DNA of 64,000 nucleotides from Symsagittifera roscoffensis (GCF_963678635.1 NC_087062.1:16915789-16979788), one strand, 5' to 3'; shown: positions 40,956-52,599, counted from the first letter of the stretch. Notes: generated by a model not told the origin, from the letters alone. Numbers and translations are program-made.

Positions 40956-40973
40956 TGGCGCAGTCAAACTGTA
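40956..40973 (+). other. Primer-binding site of the decayed Ty3/gypsy element
   Basis: TGGCGCAGTC follows the terminal CA of the 5' LTR with no spacer. The first eight bases (TGGCGCAG) equal the tRNA-Ser-type site seen at 49329 (minus), so a tRNA-Ser primer is plausible, though later bases differ. Confidence 0.6.
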
Positions 40974-42099
40974 ACAATCTAACAAATCACGAATCTAACA
41001 AATCATACTGTGGACCCACCAATTCCATGGGAAGAGTAGAGCGATCTTTTTCACATGGCGGTGATAGCGAAGGAGAATGATGATATAAGAGATCTACTCA
41101 AGCCAATGAGAAGACACCACTCACAACACCAGCATTGGAAAATCAACCGGATAAATAAACAGAAATCCAGAAAACAACCTGCCTAGACAGAATAAACCCG
41201 AGAACAAAAAAGACACGACGACGAAGAACTTGCATGGATAAAGGCAGAATCGGTGCATTTCAACGGCATGACAATCGACGAAGCCTATGAGAAGCCCGTC
41301 TCAATCCTCTTTTTAGTCCACGGGAATTTATTTTAAAAAAATTTCGGCCAAAAATATACACGAGTAAAATTTCTCCAAGTTTTCCCCAAAGAGTTTTGGG
41401 ACAGTTTGTCTACAGCATTTGCGAGGAAAACAAAAGTTATGCTCGAAAAACATAAGTTGCTGAATTGCTGAATAGAAAACAAAGAGAAAGAGAATCCCCG
41501 GAACAATTTTGGGGAACTTTTTCCAAAATGGCAAAGAATGCGACATATCCGCAAGAGAAGACAGAAACAAAAGAGAAAGTTTTATAAACAACTTGAAAAA
41601 CTCAGAAAGCCAACAAAAATTACTCACAAAAGCAATCCCTTATTAGATGCATTAAACCTTGCATTAATCGAAAAAAAAAGGATTCCAAACCACATGAAGG
41701 TGAAAAACATATTCAAATCCAACGGAACATCTGTTAATGAATCTTTTAGTCAATTTAATGTCGAAAAGGAACCAACCCCAAATATGGAGCGCAACAACAC
41801 GTGAATGAATTTGCAGCGTTACTTTTTCCATAGGTGATTTAGCGGTGTGCTAAGCGAAAGATAAAACTTGTACACAGAGGACACTTTACAGACTTTGTGA
41901 ATCTCAACTCAAAAAAGGGTAAAACAGAAGTTAGCCAAATTGTACATAACACAGATTGTGATTATCCCTCGGATCAACCGGATGTATACAACGACCTGTA
42001 AATAGAAAATGTTGTGGAGTGATCAAGGCATAGTTAGAGTCCGGACAGAGCAACAACGATGATTACTCTGTGTTAAATGTAACTATATTTTACGATGCT

Positions 42100-43960
42100 G
42101 AAAAAAAAGAGCTCAAGAAGTTGTTAATTATTGGACGCGAAAATGAAAACCTCAAGTAATCCTTAATATACAGGTCGACTCCGCCAGCACAATGAGTTTT
42201 CTCAAGAGAAATTTATTACATGAACTTAAGCTAAGCGACCCGTATCTGAATATATATCCAGTGGATCAACCGACGAAAGACCTATATTGAGGGTTACGGT
42301 TAGTGCTTTAAACATCACCGGAAAAATATTTATTCCAATCTCCTCGAACGGCAGGTCGCACAATGAATGTCACTTTTTTCTAAAAGAAGGCCATGAGAGA
42401 AGTCTTTCTGTAAATGGGAATCTGCCAAAAAGGAGAATAGAAGTCTCCCAGAAGCACTTTCCTCATTCCAAACCAGCAGGTTCCGCAAGTATTTATATTT
42501 ATTTTCTACGGCCAAAAAACAAAAAGAGATAGAAAACATTAATCAAAAATTCCAAACAACATTTACGTCGGTTCTGCAAAAAAAAAACAAATGAAAACTA
42601 TCCACTTCTACGACTGATTAAAACCAATCCAACTAAAAAGTAGACGGGTTACGCGTCACTTGCTTGACGAAGTAAAAACTGAATTTGATCGGTTTTAATC
42701 TGAAGAGGACATTCAAAGCTAGAAACTTGCGATAAAGAAAGAGTCACTAGCATAATCGCAATCTCTTGCAAATAAGACAAACCCATCAAATTAGCACTCG
42801 ACTCAAAAATCATCAAAAAACAGATATACAAAAATGAAGATCACATGCCTAGTTTAAGTGAACTAGTCGAATGTAGCCGCTGAAATTTCAAACGATTCCA
42901 CCGGAGAAGTCTATTTCACTTCCATAAATTTAAAAAACGCATACAGTCATCTCTAACTAGTTAAAATCACTAGTGTTCAGAGAAATTATAATTTAACAAA
43001 TGACGATATAACCGGCACATTTAAATTTTTAACTGGCGGCTTTCATGGACTTGGCGAACAAATTGCAGAGATTCATGGACTTAACAATCGGACAATTGGA
43101 AACATTCTATTTAAAAACTTCTACCTTCATTACATTGTGGTGGCATCCAAAAGAAGCTTCATTGATCATAAAAACAACGTCCACAAAATTTTATCGATTT
43201 TAGACATATATAATTTTGCCGTAAAATGGTCAAAAGGAAGTTTTTTAGAAAAAAAAAGAATGGCTCAGATTGAAAAGCTCTAAATTAGGAATCGCTCCAT
43301 TAGTGGCTAAAACCAAAGCCAGCAAAAGTTTACCCATCCCAAAAAAAACCTCAAGTACTTGAGGTCATTCTTCGGTTTAACAAACCAATATTTCAAATTC
43401 GTTCCAAATATTGCCTCCCTAGGAAGTCCTCTAAGACCTTAGTTAAATAAAAATCAAATTTACAATGCAACGAGGAGCATACAAAAGCTTTCGAGAAGAT
43501 CAAATTAGAAAAAACCTGTTTTGACGTTAAGCGTAACACTAGTGTAAAAACGAATGCGTCACATAACAGACTCGGAGCCTCCCTAGAACAACTCCATTGT
43601 AATGACTGGAAAAGAAATTTTAAATCCGCTTAATCAGAAAATTCCGCAAACAAACAAGAGATTTTAGGAAATGTTTTTGCAGTAGAGCATTACAAACATC
43701 ATCTTTACGGTTTTGATTTTGAAATTATTTTTGACCACAAAGCTCTTCTATCAGCACTCGTACCTAATCATGGAATTAAAACAGATCACATTCATTTTAC
43801 TAGATGTGTCGACCGACTTTTATCCTTTAGTTTTACATTAAAACCCCTCGTATGGAAAAACATGGGTTTCATTTACCTTATTTCACAAATCCGCATCGGG
43901 AAAAGCAAATCCCCCACATCATTACGACTAGGAATTTGCGGCCGCTTTATCTAATAAAAT
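42100..43960 (+). pseudogene. Broken pol of the decayed Ty3/gypsy element
   Basis: Protease, RT and RNase H motifs appear in the correct order but in changing frames. The RT active site has lost its YxDD: the equivalent place reads HYIVVASKRSF (about 43130), where the aspartates are absent. In the RNase H part the first Asp is replaced (NASHN instead of DASxN). It cannot encode an active enzyme. Confidence 0.75.
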
Positions 43961-46233
43961 TAACAAAGCTATAAATCCAACAAATAATTGAAATTTTTTT
44001 TGCAATGCAATTGGCCCAATTTTGAGAAATTCCACTTACGCAATATTACGTTATTACCGATTAGCATCAGCTCTAAATTTTGTTGATGCGACTTTTTCAC
44101 TTTTCAACATAAAACAAACATGAAAAAAATTGTAAGTCCAGATGTAATCTTTCGGATTTGTCAAAAATTTATTTGACAAAAACTTCTGTATCAAAATCTG
44201 CAATTCTATTTTTGATAATTTTAAAAAGAAAGTAGTAACACTAGTAAAACTAAAGAAAGTAGGCAATCACAAGTTTAGTGGCAAAATTTGTGCATACTGA
44301 AAAAAATTATTAGCAATGGCACATGAACACCAAAAACCAAAAGCCACTTTACAGCACCCGAATATCAAAATTTATCTGGAATCGACGATCAACCTTCCAA
44401 ACTAAAATCCAATGCTCTCCTTTCGGAAGACGCTTGAATAGAAAGCCTAATACATTCTAGAAAAAACTAGCTTCGAATAATCTATCTATTGGAATTTTGG
44501 ACAAATGAAAATCAGTCTTAAGCAAAAGACGAGCTCTTGAGTGGAACTTTGACGACCGGATTGAAGACGACTACAAGGATACGATAATCCATGAGGAACC
44601 AATTATCTTTAGAAAAGGGATACGGGTCAAACTATTCTTCACCCTCTAAATTTTCGTCATCGAGGATCCCATTGCAGACCCATTTCAAAAGTTTTATCAT
44701 TCAAAAAACTAAAAAGAGCATGAAGGTAAATACTTTTTATGGAAAATTAAACCAAAAAATTGTAAATGCTTCAAAACTGCGATCAAATTATCCGACGGAA
44801 AAATCATCAGAAAGTCCGACATCGCTAAAACAAAATCACGCACATGCTCATATTCGATCTTTAAGAGGAAATTTCTCCTTTTCTTTCCTTGCGGAACCCG
44901 ATTTTGAATTAGGTTCAAAGCAAACTAGAAGAAAACAAGACCAACAAATCTCAGAAAAGTGGACTCTAAGTCAAGACTCCAAAACTAAATGACCACATGT
45001 GACAAGGATACGAGGACTAGAGTTTCAAAACCCTCAACTAAGCCCGCTCGAAGTCATTCGCCACGAAACTGGAACTCCACCCCAAGGACAGATTACTTAG
45101 TTTACATTTAACCTATGCTAATTCAATCGGACACCTCAGATATTAGCGAGTGGGTGTGGATTGCTGGAAGCTTGCCTTGTAGAGATTTGATTCGGAAACG
45201 TTACTTTTCGGATAAAGATACAAAACTGGAACCTAACATTCCCACCTTAAACTCACATATCACTCTGGATAACATAAAAACTGAGATCATTCCCGCTGGG
45301 CAGATTCGGACACAACACCCATCTACCTCACAGACTTTGAAGCTTCCGAAGTCAAACAATCAGACAAATCGCCGGATAAACAAGAGGCTTCACAAAACGA
45401 GGAAGGAGCCGTGAACTTCCCATCTGTGAAATCATTGACTCCTCAGATGATAATACTGCTGAACAAAAAACAAGTAACAACGCCGGTAAAAAAAAACTTC
45501 GACGGTCGACTCAAAACGTAATGCGAAACGGCTTTAAATAGAAGCTATAGATTGACTAGACGAACCTTCTGGATCCGCAGCAAACCCGATCATCCTTGAC
45601 CACCATCTCCAAACCGGGGTCGATTTTCTTTTTTCGATCTCAAACTCCCCGGATACTCGGAAAGATACGAATTCATATAACCAACCGATCCAAAATATAC
45701 AACCATACATTCCTTCGGATATTCCAGCGGTAAACACCTCTTTGAGCGAGCCAATTACGTACAACCCGACATTGATCCTTCGGTTGAGAAAACATACCCT
45801 TTCTCAATCAATTCCACTGACGATCCGGCAAATCTATCAGACACCAACGCTTGCGTTCTTCTGTTTTTTTCATCTACGAAGCAATCTCTGAGAATGGTCA
45901 TCGACGGCTTTAGTGAAATGGGAGAAATGGATAGCTGTTTTTTTTTTAGCGCGGAACTCGAAAAATTCATTCAAAAAGATAAAAAATAATTCACTATTAA
46001 GCTTTCTTTTTTTGCTTTTAAATTGGCTAAATCCATTGGCTAAACTCCTTGTCTTAGTGCTATCATATCAACTTGATTTTTTAAAGTTAATTTACCAGAT
46101 AACTTCTATGTGCATAAATCCGTTGAATTTCTTCGCCAACTAATTTTAATTTAGATTAACATCTTATGTTAGCTGTTTTTGCTAGCTCTTGTCCTTAAGT
46201 GCTCAACCTGGGTGCACAATTAGGGGGAGAAAA

Positions 46234-46499
46234 TGGTCAGTTATCATTATTTAGTATGGACCTAACTTTTTTTCTGTGAAGATGAATGTTGTGAATTGCA
46301 GTATTACATTTTATCTTAAATAATGCAATTCGATTTAACAGGTCCTGATGTTATGATCTTGAACTGTTCATTCTTTCCGGCGGAAATAATGCTCTCTCAT
46401 CTTTTAGTGTTTTAACTTTGAGATATTTTCACCTGTTACTTTTAACTTTTTATCTGTTCATAAGTAGAATTAGCTGTAACAAAAAAAAACATTTTATCA
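46234..46499 (+). repeat. 3' LTR of the decayed Ty3/gypsy element
   Basis: 266 bases, beginning TGGTCAGTTATC directly after a polypurine tract and ending TTTTATCA. The right two thirds align with the sequence ending at 40955. Divergence is considerable, including indels, in keeping with an old insertion. Confidence 0.75.
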
Positions 46500-46582
46500 G
46501 TAAGAGTTTTGCATTTTGCATTCTATTTGTGCTTCGCCCTGAATATTAAAACCAAAATTATTCTCATGGGAAAAGAACAACA

Positions 46583-46750
46583 CGGTGCAGTCCCTCACTG
46601 GTGAAGGACCGCAATAAGCAAAATTAAAAATCAGCCAATCAGAATTCAGTATACAAAAACTGGGAAGAAAGCGTGAAAAACTCAAGGAAATGAAACTTTT
46701 TAACAAGTTTAAATTTTAATAATGGCTAAATATGAAAACTGCAGATATAT
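46583..46750. mobile_element. Eroded fragment of the ~10-bp-TSD MITE family
   Basis: Contains GGTGCAGTCCCTCA followed by TGAAGGACCGCAAT and the AGCCAATCAGAATTCAG and GTGAAAAACTCAAGG phrases in the same order as the A-end half of the complete MITEs at 5057 and 6273. Truncated and highly diverged. Confidence 0.6.
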
Positions 46751-47195
46751 GTAAGTTTTCGAAAATTGTCCATGATGGCTTGCGAATTGGAACAAACATA
46801 TTTTTTTTCAATGGTTTTTGTTATAATACAAATATCTAACATCGGATTCATTACAGATGTGTCCTTTCTGATTGCAAAGCCAAATTATCTGCAAACTTTT
46901 CCAATAAAAAAATTCATTCTATCGACGAAACAAGGGAAACAGCAAAACCAGTACGCACTTATTTCACTAGAGTGACAAAAAAAATATTTTGAAAGAGTTC
47001 AGAATTTTTTTTTATCCTGAAACGATGATTTCTGACTTCGAGTTTAAACTTTATTTCTGCGTCATTGCAAGTTTCACACTTTCCAGTCCATTACAGTTGC
47101 AATTTTCATTGTACTCATGCTAGTTAGTGTCATTTTCTTTTTTTGCGTAAATTATTTGCCATGGTGTCCATTCCTCAGATTATATTAGGAGGTTA
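46751..47195. other. Intergenic, nothing recognised
   Basis: AT-rich DNA between two dead retroelements. A 69-codon ATG frame is present but composition and context give no support for it. Confidence 0.4.
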
Positions 47196-47199
47196 CTAC

Positions 47200-47408
47200 T
47201 GTTGAAGTAGTGAAAGGTATAGTAAAGACAGATAGTTGTTTAACTTTAATTGTAAAGCAACTGTAAGGTATCAAATCTAAATCTTACTGCAGTTTTCTGT
47301 TTTAGATCGTACCGGACCATAGAGATCGCAGGGTCACGATAACAGGTCCCCAGACAGAGAAAAACATACTCATATAACTTACATAAACTCAAACTGGTCC
47401 CTATCTCA
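47200..47408 (-). repeat. 3' LTR of the 2.3-kb element
   Basis: 209 bases opening TGTTGAAGTAGTG on the plus strand; partner of 49330-49539, with scattered substitutions and one or more small indels. Confidence 0.88.
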
Positions 47409-47548
47409 TTCGAACAACCACAGATAAATTTTAGATCGTAGATTTAAATCTTATCAACTCATAAATTTCGCCATAGTTTTAATGAACAGTTTTAGTATCA
47501 ACTTGAGTTTTTAGGCATGCTTGCCAAACCTCTCCTTAAGTTTTTCTC

Positions 47549-48600
47549 TCAATTATGTTCGATCCGGTGAATCATCACTCCACCCATTTTGTCGACTCCT
47601 CTCCGTTGTCGCGTCGATCTGCGCGTTGCCTCCTCACCCAGCTTCATTTTATTACCGACGGTTTTCGGTGTTTGTTCTTTATCCGTTCCCGACAGTTCGT
47701 TTGCTCCGCTCGCTGCAGTTTTCTCGGCTTTGCCCTCGAACCCCACGACTGCCCATTCACTCTCCTCATCTTCTTTGCTTTCGTCTTCGCTGTACTCGAC
47801 TATTCGACTTTTCTTCGTTTTTCGCGCTCGTTCCATTTCTAATTGGTCCCCTTTTGACTTTTCCGCTTGACTCATATGCTCTGTAGGCTTGCTTGGACCC
47901 GGGGTGTTAGGGTCGACCCCCTTGTCATTTGGGCTATCATCAGCCGCCGATCTAGATGAAACACCACTTCGCCTTAGTAACGATCCTTTTTCATTTGCAC
48001 CGTGTGTTTTTTTCAGTTTTTCAATTTTTAATGGTAAACGTTTATACCTTCTTGGGTCTTTTGGGTCCTTTTTCCCGGTCTTCTGATATACCGCCGTGGT
48101 ACTGGTTTTGTGTTGTTTTAACCACTCTGGTGCCTTTAGCAACTCTTGTGCCTTAGGGTCCAGCACCTCTGTGATCTTAGGGTCCACGTCTGTTTCAATC
48201 ATGTCGTTCTCATCCAAAACCCTTGGTGTTTTACCGTTTTCCGGGGCGTACACGAGATCACTACGTTTCTCCCAATTGAGGATTAGTTCCACATCGGGTA
48301 GACCACTCGCCTTGACTAAACAAGATAATTTCTGGTTAATGATACTTTTCCAATTTAGGTTTTTCAATGATGGCTTTTTCGTCAAATTTCGAAGGGCCGT
48401 ATTTGCTTCTCTTCCATGATAGGCCTCAAATGGCGTTAGCTTAGTTTTAGAGTGCGGCACAAATTGTAAAGCGCTCAAGGCACGGGATATCATCAATCCA
48501 AATTTATAGTTCATATTTTCCTGGGGATATGTTAGAACGTAGTTTATATCGAGCCAATTGTTCTTTCGACCATCCCCGTAGCACAATGGTCCTTAACCGG
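47549..48600 (-). pseudogene. Integrase C-terminal part and acidic/basic tail, broken
   Basis: After the catalytic glutamate motif ATGMVERTIG (48580-48545, one frame) the reading shifts by one frame into a long open stretch that ends at 47549. It contains SRALSALQFVPHSKTKLTPF (a typical integrase C-terminal motif with 'TKxxPFEAYHGR'), then Lys/Glu/Ser-rich low-complexity sequence and a basic end (RRSTRQRRGV). The open stretch has no ATG at its beginning. It would be the C-terminus of pol in the intact ancestor. Confidence 0.78.
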
Positions 48601-49299
48601 AGATTTTATAAGTTCAATTCCCTCATAATTACAGAAGTTTTGTATCTCATTCGAGAAGAACCCAGTTGCCTGATCCATATGTAATTTCCTTGGGTGCCCA
48701 TGTGTATTTATGTAATTCCTTAGGAATTTTAATACATTTTTAGACTTGTTACTGGAACAGACATAAGACGACTGTCAATGTGAAAACGTATCTACTGCTA
48801 CTAGAACAAATTTCTTCAGACCCCGAACATAATTTACCGGACCCCAGAAATCCAATTGGACCAAATCATTAGGTTCTCTGGGTACATATGTGTCCCCCAT
48901 ATCATTTTTTGGAATATCCGGTTTAAAATTTTTACCTGCTTCTAGGCAGCTTTTATAATATTTGGCTGTGGTCGCAATGTTCCTATGCATGAGCGGTACC
49001 CAGACGTCCTTCGCCGTCGCAATTATTTTATCTCGCCCATGGTGGTTGTGATGCAATCGGTTTAACACTGCTGACGACATATCCTTCGGTATGGCCAGCC
49101 GGCCATCCATCCACAAGCAGTTCTCGCGCACAGCAAAATCCTTGTAATGTTGAGCGTAATATTGCCCCAATCTAGTAATGATGTCCTTGGCCCGTGGGTC
49201 CTTCTCTCGGATCGCGTCGCAGATCGTTTCTAAAATCGGGTTCTTTACCAAGTTGGCTTCAACTAATTTCAAATTCAGAATCTCAGATGTGATTTTCAC
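48601..49299 (-). pseudogene. Integrase N-terminal and core, broken by a stop
   Basis: Residues read in one frame: an HHCC finger (LNRLHHNHHGRDKI ... YYKSCLEAGKNF; the second cysteine is missing, since the CxxC spacing reads C-L-E-A), first catalytic Asp in LVQLDFWGPV (about 48865), then a TGA at 48777-48775 where a Trp codon is likely, then continued homology with the second catalytic Asp in MDQATG (48678-48661). Start at 49299 is a GTG and only reflects where the frame opens after the deletion. Confidence 0.8.
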
Positions 49300-49302
49300 G
49301 CG

Positions 49303-49329
49303 CAGGTTCGAATCCTGCTGGCTGCGCCA
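49303..49329 (-). other. Primer-binding site matching the tRNA-Ser 3' end
   Basis: On the plus strand these bases read as a perfect tRNA 3' end: T-arm stem GCAGG, loop TTCGAAT, stem CCTGC, acceptor strand TGGCTGCG and CCA. It lies directly against the LTR terminus, so it is the retroelement primer site (sense strand TGGCGCAGCCAGCAGG), not a tRNA gene: no 5' half is present. The match covers at least 27 bases, longer than the usual 18. Confidence 0.88.
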
Positions 49330-49539
49330 TGTTGAAGTAGTGAAAGGTATAGTAAAGACAGAATAGTTGTTTAACTGTAATTGTAAAGCAACTGTAAGGC
49401 ATCAAATCTAAATCCTGCTGCAGCTTTCTGTTTCAGCTCGTATCGGACGATAGGGATCGCAAGGTCACGATAGCAGGTCCCCAGACAGAAAGAAATAAAC
49501 TCATATAACTTACATAAACTCAAACTGGTACCTATATCA
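49330..49539 (-). repeat. 5' LTR of the 2.3-kb element
   Basis: 210 bases; partner of 47200-47408. Adjacent to the tRNA-Ser-type primer site on its inner side and to CTAC on its outer side. Confidence 0.88.
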
Positions 49540-49543
49540 CTAC

Positions 49544-50120
49544 GATCGATTTAAACAAAATCAAGAAGTCTAGTCACTTACTAATTGTATGACAAATATC
49601 CTCCATGTTTGTAGAACTTATTTCCAAAAAATTTGGATGAAAAAGTTATATCGAAATGTGGAATGTATACAAAGCGCCCTAGCCCTACAATTTAGAACCT
49701 TAAATTTGCGAAAGCTGGCAATCGGGTTGGAAACGCAAAATTGCCCGGAGAGAAAGAAGCTAAAAACCAACCGCACAGAATTTGAACGCAAAAATATGAA
49801 GATTGCCAAACTTTTCATGAGTTTGGTATTCACCTCTGGACAATGTTTGAACAATACTTTTAACAATATTTCCGTTGTATCCGAAAGTTTGTAACTTTTG
49901 TGGTATTTCTTTTTGTTATTTGATTTTTTTTGTATTTGTTTGTAACTTTTTTCGAAAAGTTTTGAACTTGATTTGAAAACATTTGAGACAATCATATATT
50001 TCATCCACTAAAAACGGCGAGGAAATAAACAACCTCTAATTGATTGAAACCTATTGCTCAGTCGGTCCTTGGCCCCAGACCAACAAGTTTAACGTCATTG
50101 AAATTGCCGGAAAAACTACG
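49544..50120. other. Intergenic, nothing firm
   Basis: A 128-codon minus-strand frame spans 49618-50004 but has no recognisable domain and typical AT-driven composition (Lys, Asn, Phe), so I leave it uncalled. Confidence 0.4.
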
Positions 50121-50123
50121 TAT

Positions 50124-50500
50124 TGAGTTGGGATGGAAGTCTAACTCATAGAGTAGTTTCAGATAGGGTACACCGTCTGCTCGTCACGCTATCTTATTTT
50201 CGACCGGATAGGTTCGTGCAACTTCTTAGTCTAGTACCGATCTTAATCTTACTCTTATATCCCCTAGTCTCAATAGATCTAGTGTACACCGGTTTACGCG
50301 AGTTAGTTCTAGAATGAGAACAACTGTATTCTAAGTTTAATTCAAATTGTTCTGGTGTTGAAACTACAAGTAGTTTCAACACTTCACAAATAAATAGGTT
50401 GTTAGTTTTATGGAGTATGATTGGTTAGTATTTAAGATTTTATAAAGATAAAATATCATTATAAGAACCAATGATAAATACTAGTTTAGATCTGGTTCCA
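50124..50500 (-). repeat. Solo LTR of the 18.9-kb element family
   Basis: 377 bases that align along their whole length with the 410-base LTR (TACACCGTCTGCTCGTCACG, TCTTACTCTTATA, TCAATAGATCTAG, CTGGTTCCA end), roughly 80-85% identical with several deletions. TG start and CA end are kept. No internal retroelement sequence adjoins on either side, so it is a solo LTR left by LTR-LTR recombination. The flanks GTAT and CATA do not form a target duplication. Confidence 0.85.
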
Positions 50501-50901
50501 CATACTTTTGACAGAGAGTTGCTGGACTATCATGTGTCTTTACTAGTGACAATACGAGATTAGAGAACGAAAGCGAATTGAACTGACTCAAACAGGACAG
50601 TAAAAAGCAATAGAATTCTGTGAATTACAAATCAAGTATAGCTATAGGTTGCTTTGTGCCAAACTGATGTACTACTTCTGTGTTTCTGAGAAATAGTTGT
50701 ATACAAACGATTACTTTAGATTAGTTTCTTTCCCACAATTTCTCAGAAATAATTAGTTAACTACAAAAAATAGATTTTTAACTTAAGTGTGGGGCCTGAT
50801 TAAAAACATTTGGTTTGTTCAGAAAAAAATCGGAAAAAATGATTTGCTTTCTATAGAGGTAATTACTGGGCCTAAGTGTTTCCAAACGTTCAATAGGTTG
50901 C
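50501..50901. other. Intergenic, nothing recognised
   Basis: No coding frame or repeat that I can support. Confidence 0.4.
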
Positions 50902-50905
50902 CAGT

Positions 50906-51250
50906 CAATAAGCAGAATCGTCTAAGAGCAAACTGGGTCCAAGAGCAGAAAAACAGAAAAACATTCAGTTTTATAAGCTAATCGGTAAGCTAAGTAGAAA
51001 AATAGACATTGTTACCGCTGAAATTATAACTTTACGCATAATCTGAGTAATTTAATCGAGCTTTTCTTTCGAAAAAATCAACAAAAAAGTTGATTAAATT
51101 ACTCAATTCTTGCATATTTTCATTTTCTTGGTGTTATTGACCATTCTGATAATTGTTTCAGCAATAAGACCGTATAATTTAATAAAAGGAAAAAAATTTC
51201 TGTTTTTCTGCTCGTGGACCCATTCTTCTCGTAGACCATTCTGCTTATTG
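50906..51250. mobile_element. MITE with CAATAAGCAG inverted termini, copy a
   Basis: 345 bases with terminal inverted repeats of about 50 bases: left CAATAAGCAGAATCGTCTAA...GGGTCCAAGAGCAGAAA, right its near reverse complement ending CATTCTGCTTATTG. Non-coding. The second copy is at 54513-54858. The homology may extend a few bases outward (CCAGT before the left end here, ACTGG after the right end of copy b), so the true terminus may be CAG, as in hAT elements. Confidence 0.82.
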
Positions 51251-51774
51251 CACAGCCTCCCGTTCATTTATATCCTTTCCAGTAACTCTATCTAAAAACA
51301 TCCTAACAAATTGATGCACAAAATGTATCCAATCAGATTTGAGAGCTCATTTTTCAACAATGCCGCGACATGGCGTCAACAATTTATGCAGAAATCTAAA
51401 CCAATCAGACTCGAGTTTCCGTTACAGATTCGTTTTTGCTCGAAACATCAATTTTCGGCACTGTTGAACACTTTTTCATTTTCGGCACTGTTGTACTTCG
51501 GCACTGTTGAACGCCCCCATGAAAACAAGCGCACTGTTTGGATGCATACCAAAAGGGGACGTCGATATTTTATGCACGAATCTAAACGAATCAGTTTCGA
51601 GTTCCCAACGAATCAGTTTCGGATTTGTACCACGATAAATATGGTATTAGATGATGCTATTTTTCCTCAGCTTTATGGCCCAATTTAAGATAATTTTTTC
51701 AATTGAGTGTAACGTGAACGGTCTGCTCCTTTTCATAACTGCATCCTAGAGACATTTACTATCTCATGGAGTGC
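51251..51774. other. Intergenic with a short tandem repeat
   Basis: Around 51445-51515 the phrase TTCGGCACTGTTG occurs three times within 60 bases, and AATCTAAACNAATCAG phrases recur at 51320-51410 and 51570-51620. A 125-codon frame through this area is a product of those repeats, and I do not call it. Confidence 0.5.
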
Positions 51775-51982
51775 AGCCTGTATTTAGACAACCGAGTATT
51801 CATACTCGTCAGTATTTAGACAATTACTGTATGGACCAATCAGAATCGAGAAAAGACATAAAAAATCCAAAATAAATAATAAGTATTTATTAATTTCTTT
51901 TTTGTCTCGATTCTGATTGGTTGAAACAGTATTTGTCTCAATACTGACGAGTCTGAATACGCGGTTGTCTAAATACTGCTAT
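51775..51982. mobile_element. 208-base foldback MITE
   Basis: Arms of about 78 bases in inverted orientation: left contains TATTTAGACAACCGAGTATT and ACCAATCAGAATCGAGA, right contains their near-complements. Only about 50 AT-rich bases separate the arms, so the transcript would form one long hairpin. Roughly 85% arm identity by eye. Confidence 0.82.
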
Positions 51983-52298
51983 GTAACCCTGTCTCATTCA
52001 CTCCACTTAATATACTTAGTTTTTAGAAAGCAACGAATAATCAGAGACAGCAGGAAAATGAAGCAAGTCAATAAAGTTGCCCGAGGAACAAAAACTGCGG
52101 CGTCCTACTCCCTGGCCTGATCAGAACTCTGAAATGTATGCGGACATTTAAATTCTGTACACTAATGTAAAATTTTTGATGGCGGAGATTAGGAGTAAAT
52201 ACTACAAAAGCCTCGCTAGGATCGACTCCTGCAGCATTTAATTGCATATTCGTCTACCTTGATATTGCAGTTTCTAGTTGCTTATAACGAGCAGTTGG

Positions 52299-52511
52299 AT
52301 CTACTTAACAATCCCCCTTTCAAGAAAGGGGGAGATTGTTAAGTAGATTACTTGCAGCGAGTTTTCGACTAATCAGAATGCAGCAAAAATTGAATTTACA
52401 TACAACGCAACGCTCTAGTACGAAAATATTGTTTTTATTTACAGGGGTGGAGGTTCTTTAGTAGATAAGTAGATACTACAGGGGGGGGGAGGGGGGGATT
52501 GTTAAGTAGAT
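52299..52511. mobile_element. MITE with CTTAACAATCCCCC termini, copy 1
   Basis: Begins ATCTACTTAACAATCCCCC and ends GGGGATTGTTAAGTAGAT. Near the left end a near-perfect palindrome (CTTAACAATCCCCCTTTC facing GAAAGGGGGAGATTGTTAAG, 52303-52343) forms a tight hairpin. A reverse-oriented relative is at 53697-53890. Confidence 0.72.
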
Positions 52512-52599
52512 TCGAGCAGATTTATCACAAATGCTTAGATCACAGCCTGGACATGAAGCGACACGGCCCAATTCCTGTGATGGCCTAATATTTCCCGGG

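Larger units (their letters stand above)
40690..46499 (+). mobile_element. Heavily decayed Ty3/gypsy element
   Basis: 3' LTR 46234-46499 starts TGGTCAG after a purine tract (AGGGGGAGAAAA) and ends CA. Its last ~165 bases match 40795-40955 (GTTCATTCTTTCCGGCGGA, AGAATTAGCTGTAACAAA), which is the 5' LTR end, immediately followed by the primer site TGGCGCAGTC at 40956. Inside, the plus strand in broken frames shows a protease-like VDSAS (about 42178), RT-like VYFTSINLKNAYSHL (about 42908) and a GGFHGLGEQ block, then RNase H-like NASHNRLGASLEQLHCNDW (about 43553) and IIFDHKALLSALV (about 43728). Many stops and frame changes: inactive and old. The region 44000-46230 carries no recognisable integrase. 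Exact 5' LTR start is uncertain. Confidence 0.82.
47200..49539 (-). mobile_element. Internally deleted Ty3/gypsy element with 210-base LTRs
   Basis: LTRs 47200-47408 and 49330-49539 (each TG...CA, about 90% identical by eye) flank 1.9 kb of sequence read on the minus strand. The 4-base duplication CTAC (47196-47199 and 49540-49543; possibly ACTAC) flanks it. The primer site next to the right LTR matches tRNA-Ser. Coding content starts directly in the pol integrase region, so gag, protease, RT and RNase H have been deleted. What remains is broken by a stop and a frameshift: a non-autonomous derivative or dead copy. Confidence 0.9.

Noticed and set aside
44591-45414. Two plus-strand frames (133 and 99 codons) as host genes
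   Set aside because: They lie inside the decayed Ty3/gypsy element, with no recognisable domain and no codon bias different from the surrounding dead sequence.
47521-48419. Several plus-strand frames of 60-121 codons
   Set aside because: They are antisense to the broken integrase tail of the 2.3-kb element, and their composition mirrors its Lys/Glu-rich codons.
49303-49332. tRNA-Ser gene
   Set aside because: Only the 3' quarter is present, with CCA encoded and directly against an LTR end: it is a primer-binding site.
50124-50500. A complete second retroelement at the solo LTR
   Set aside because: Neither flank carries primer site, leader, gag or env sequence.
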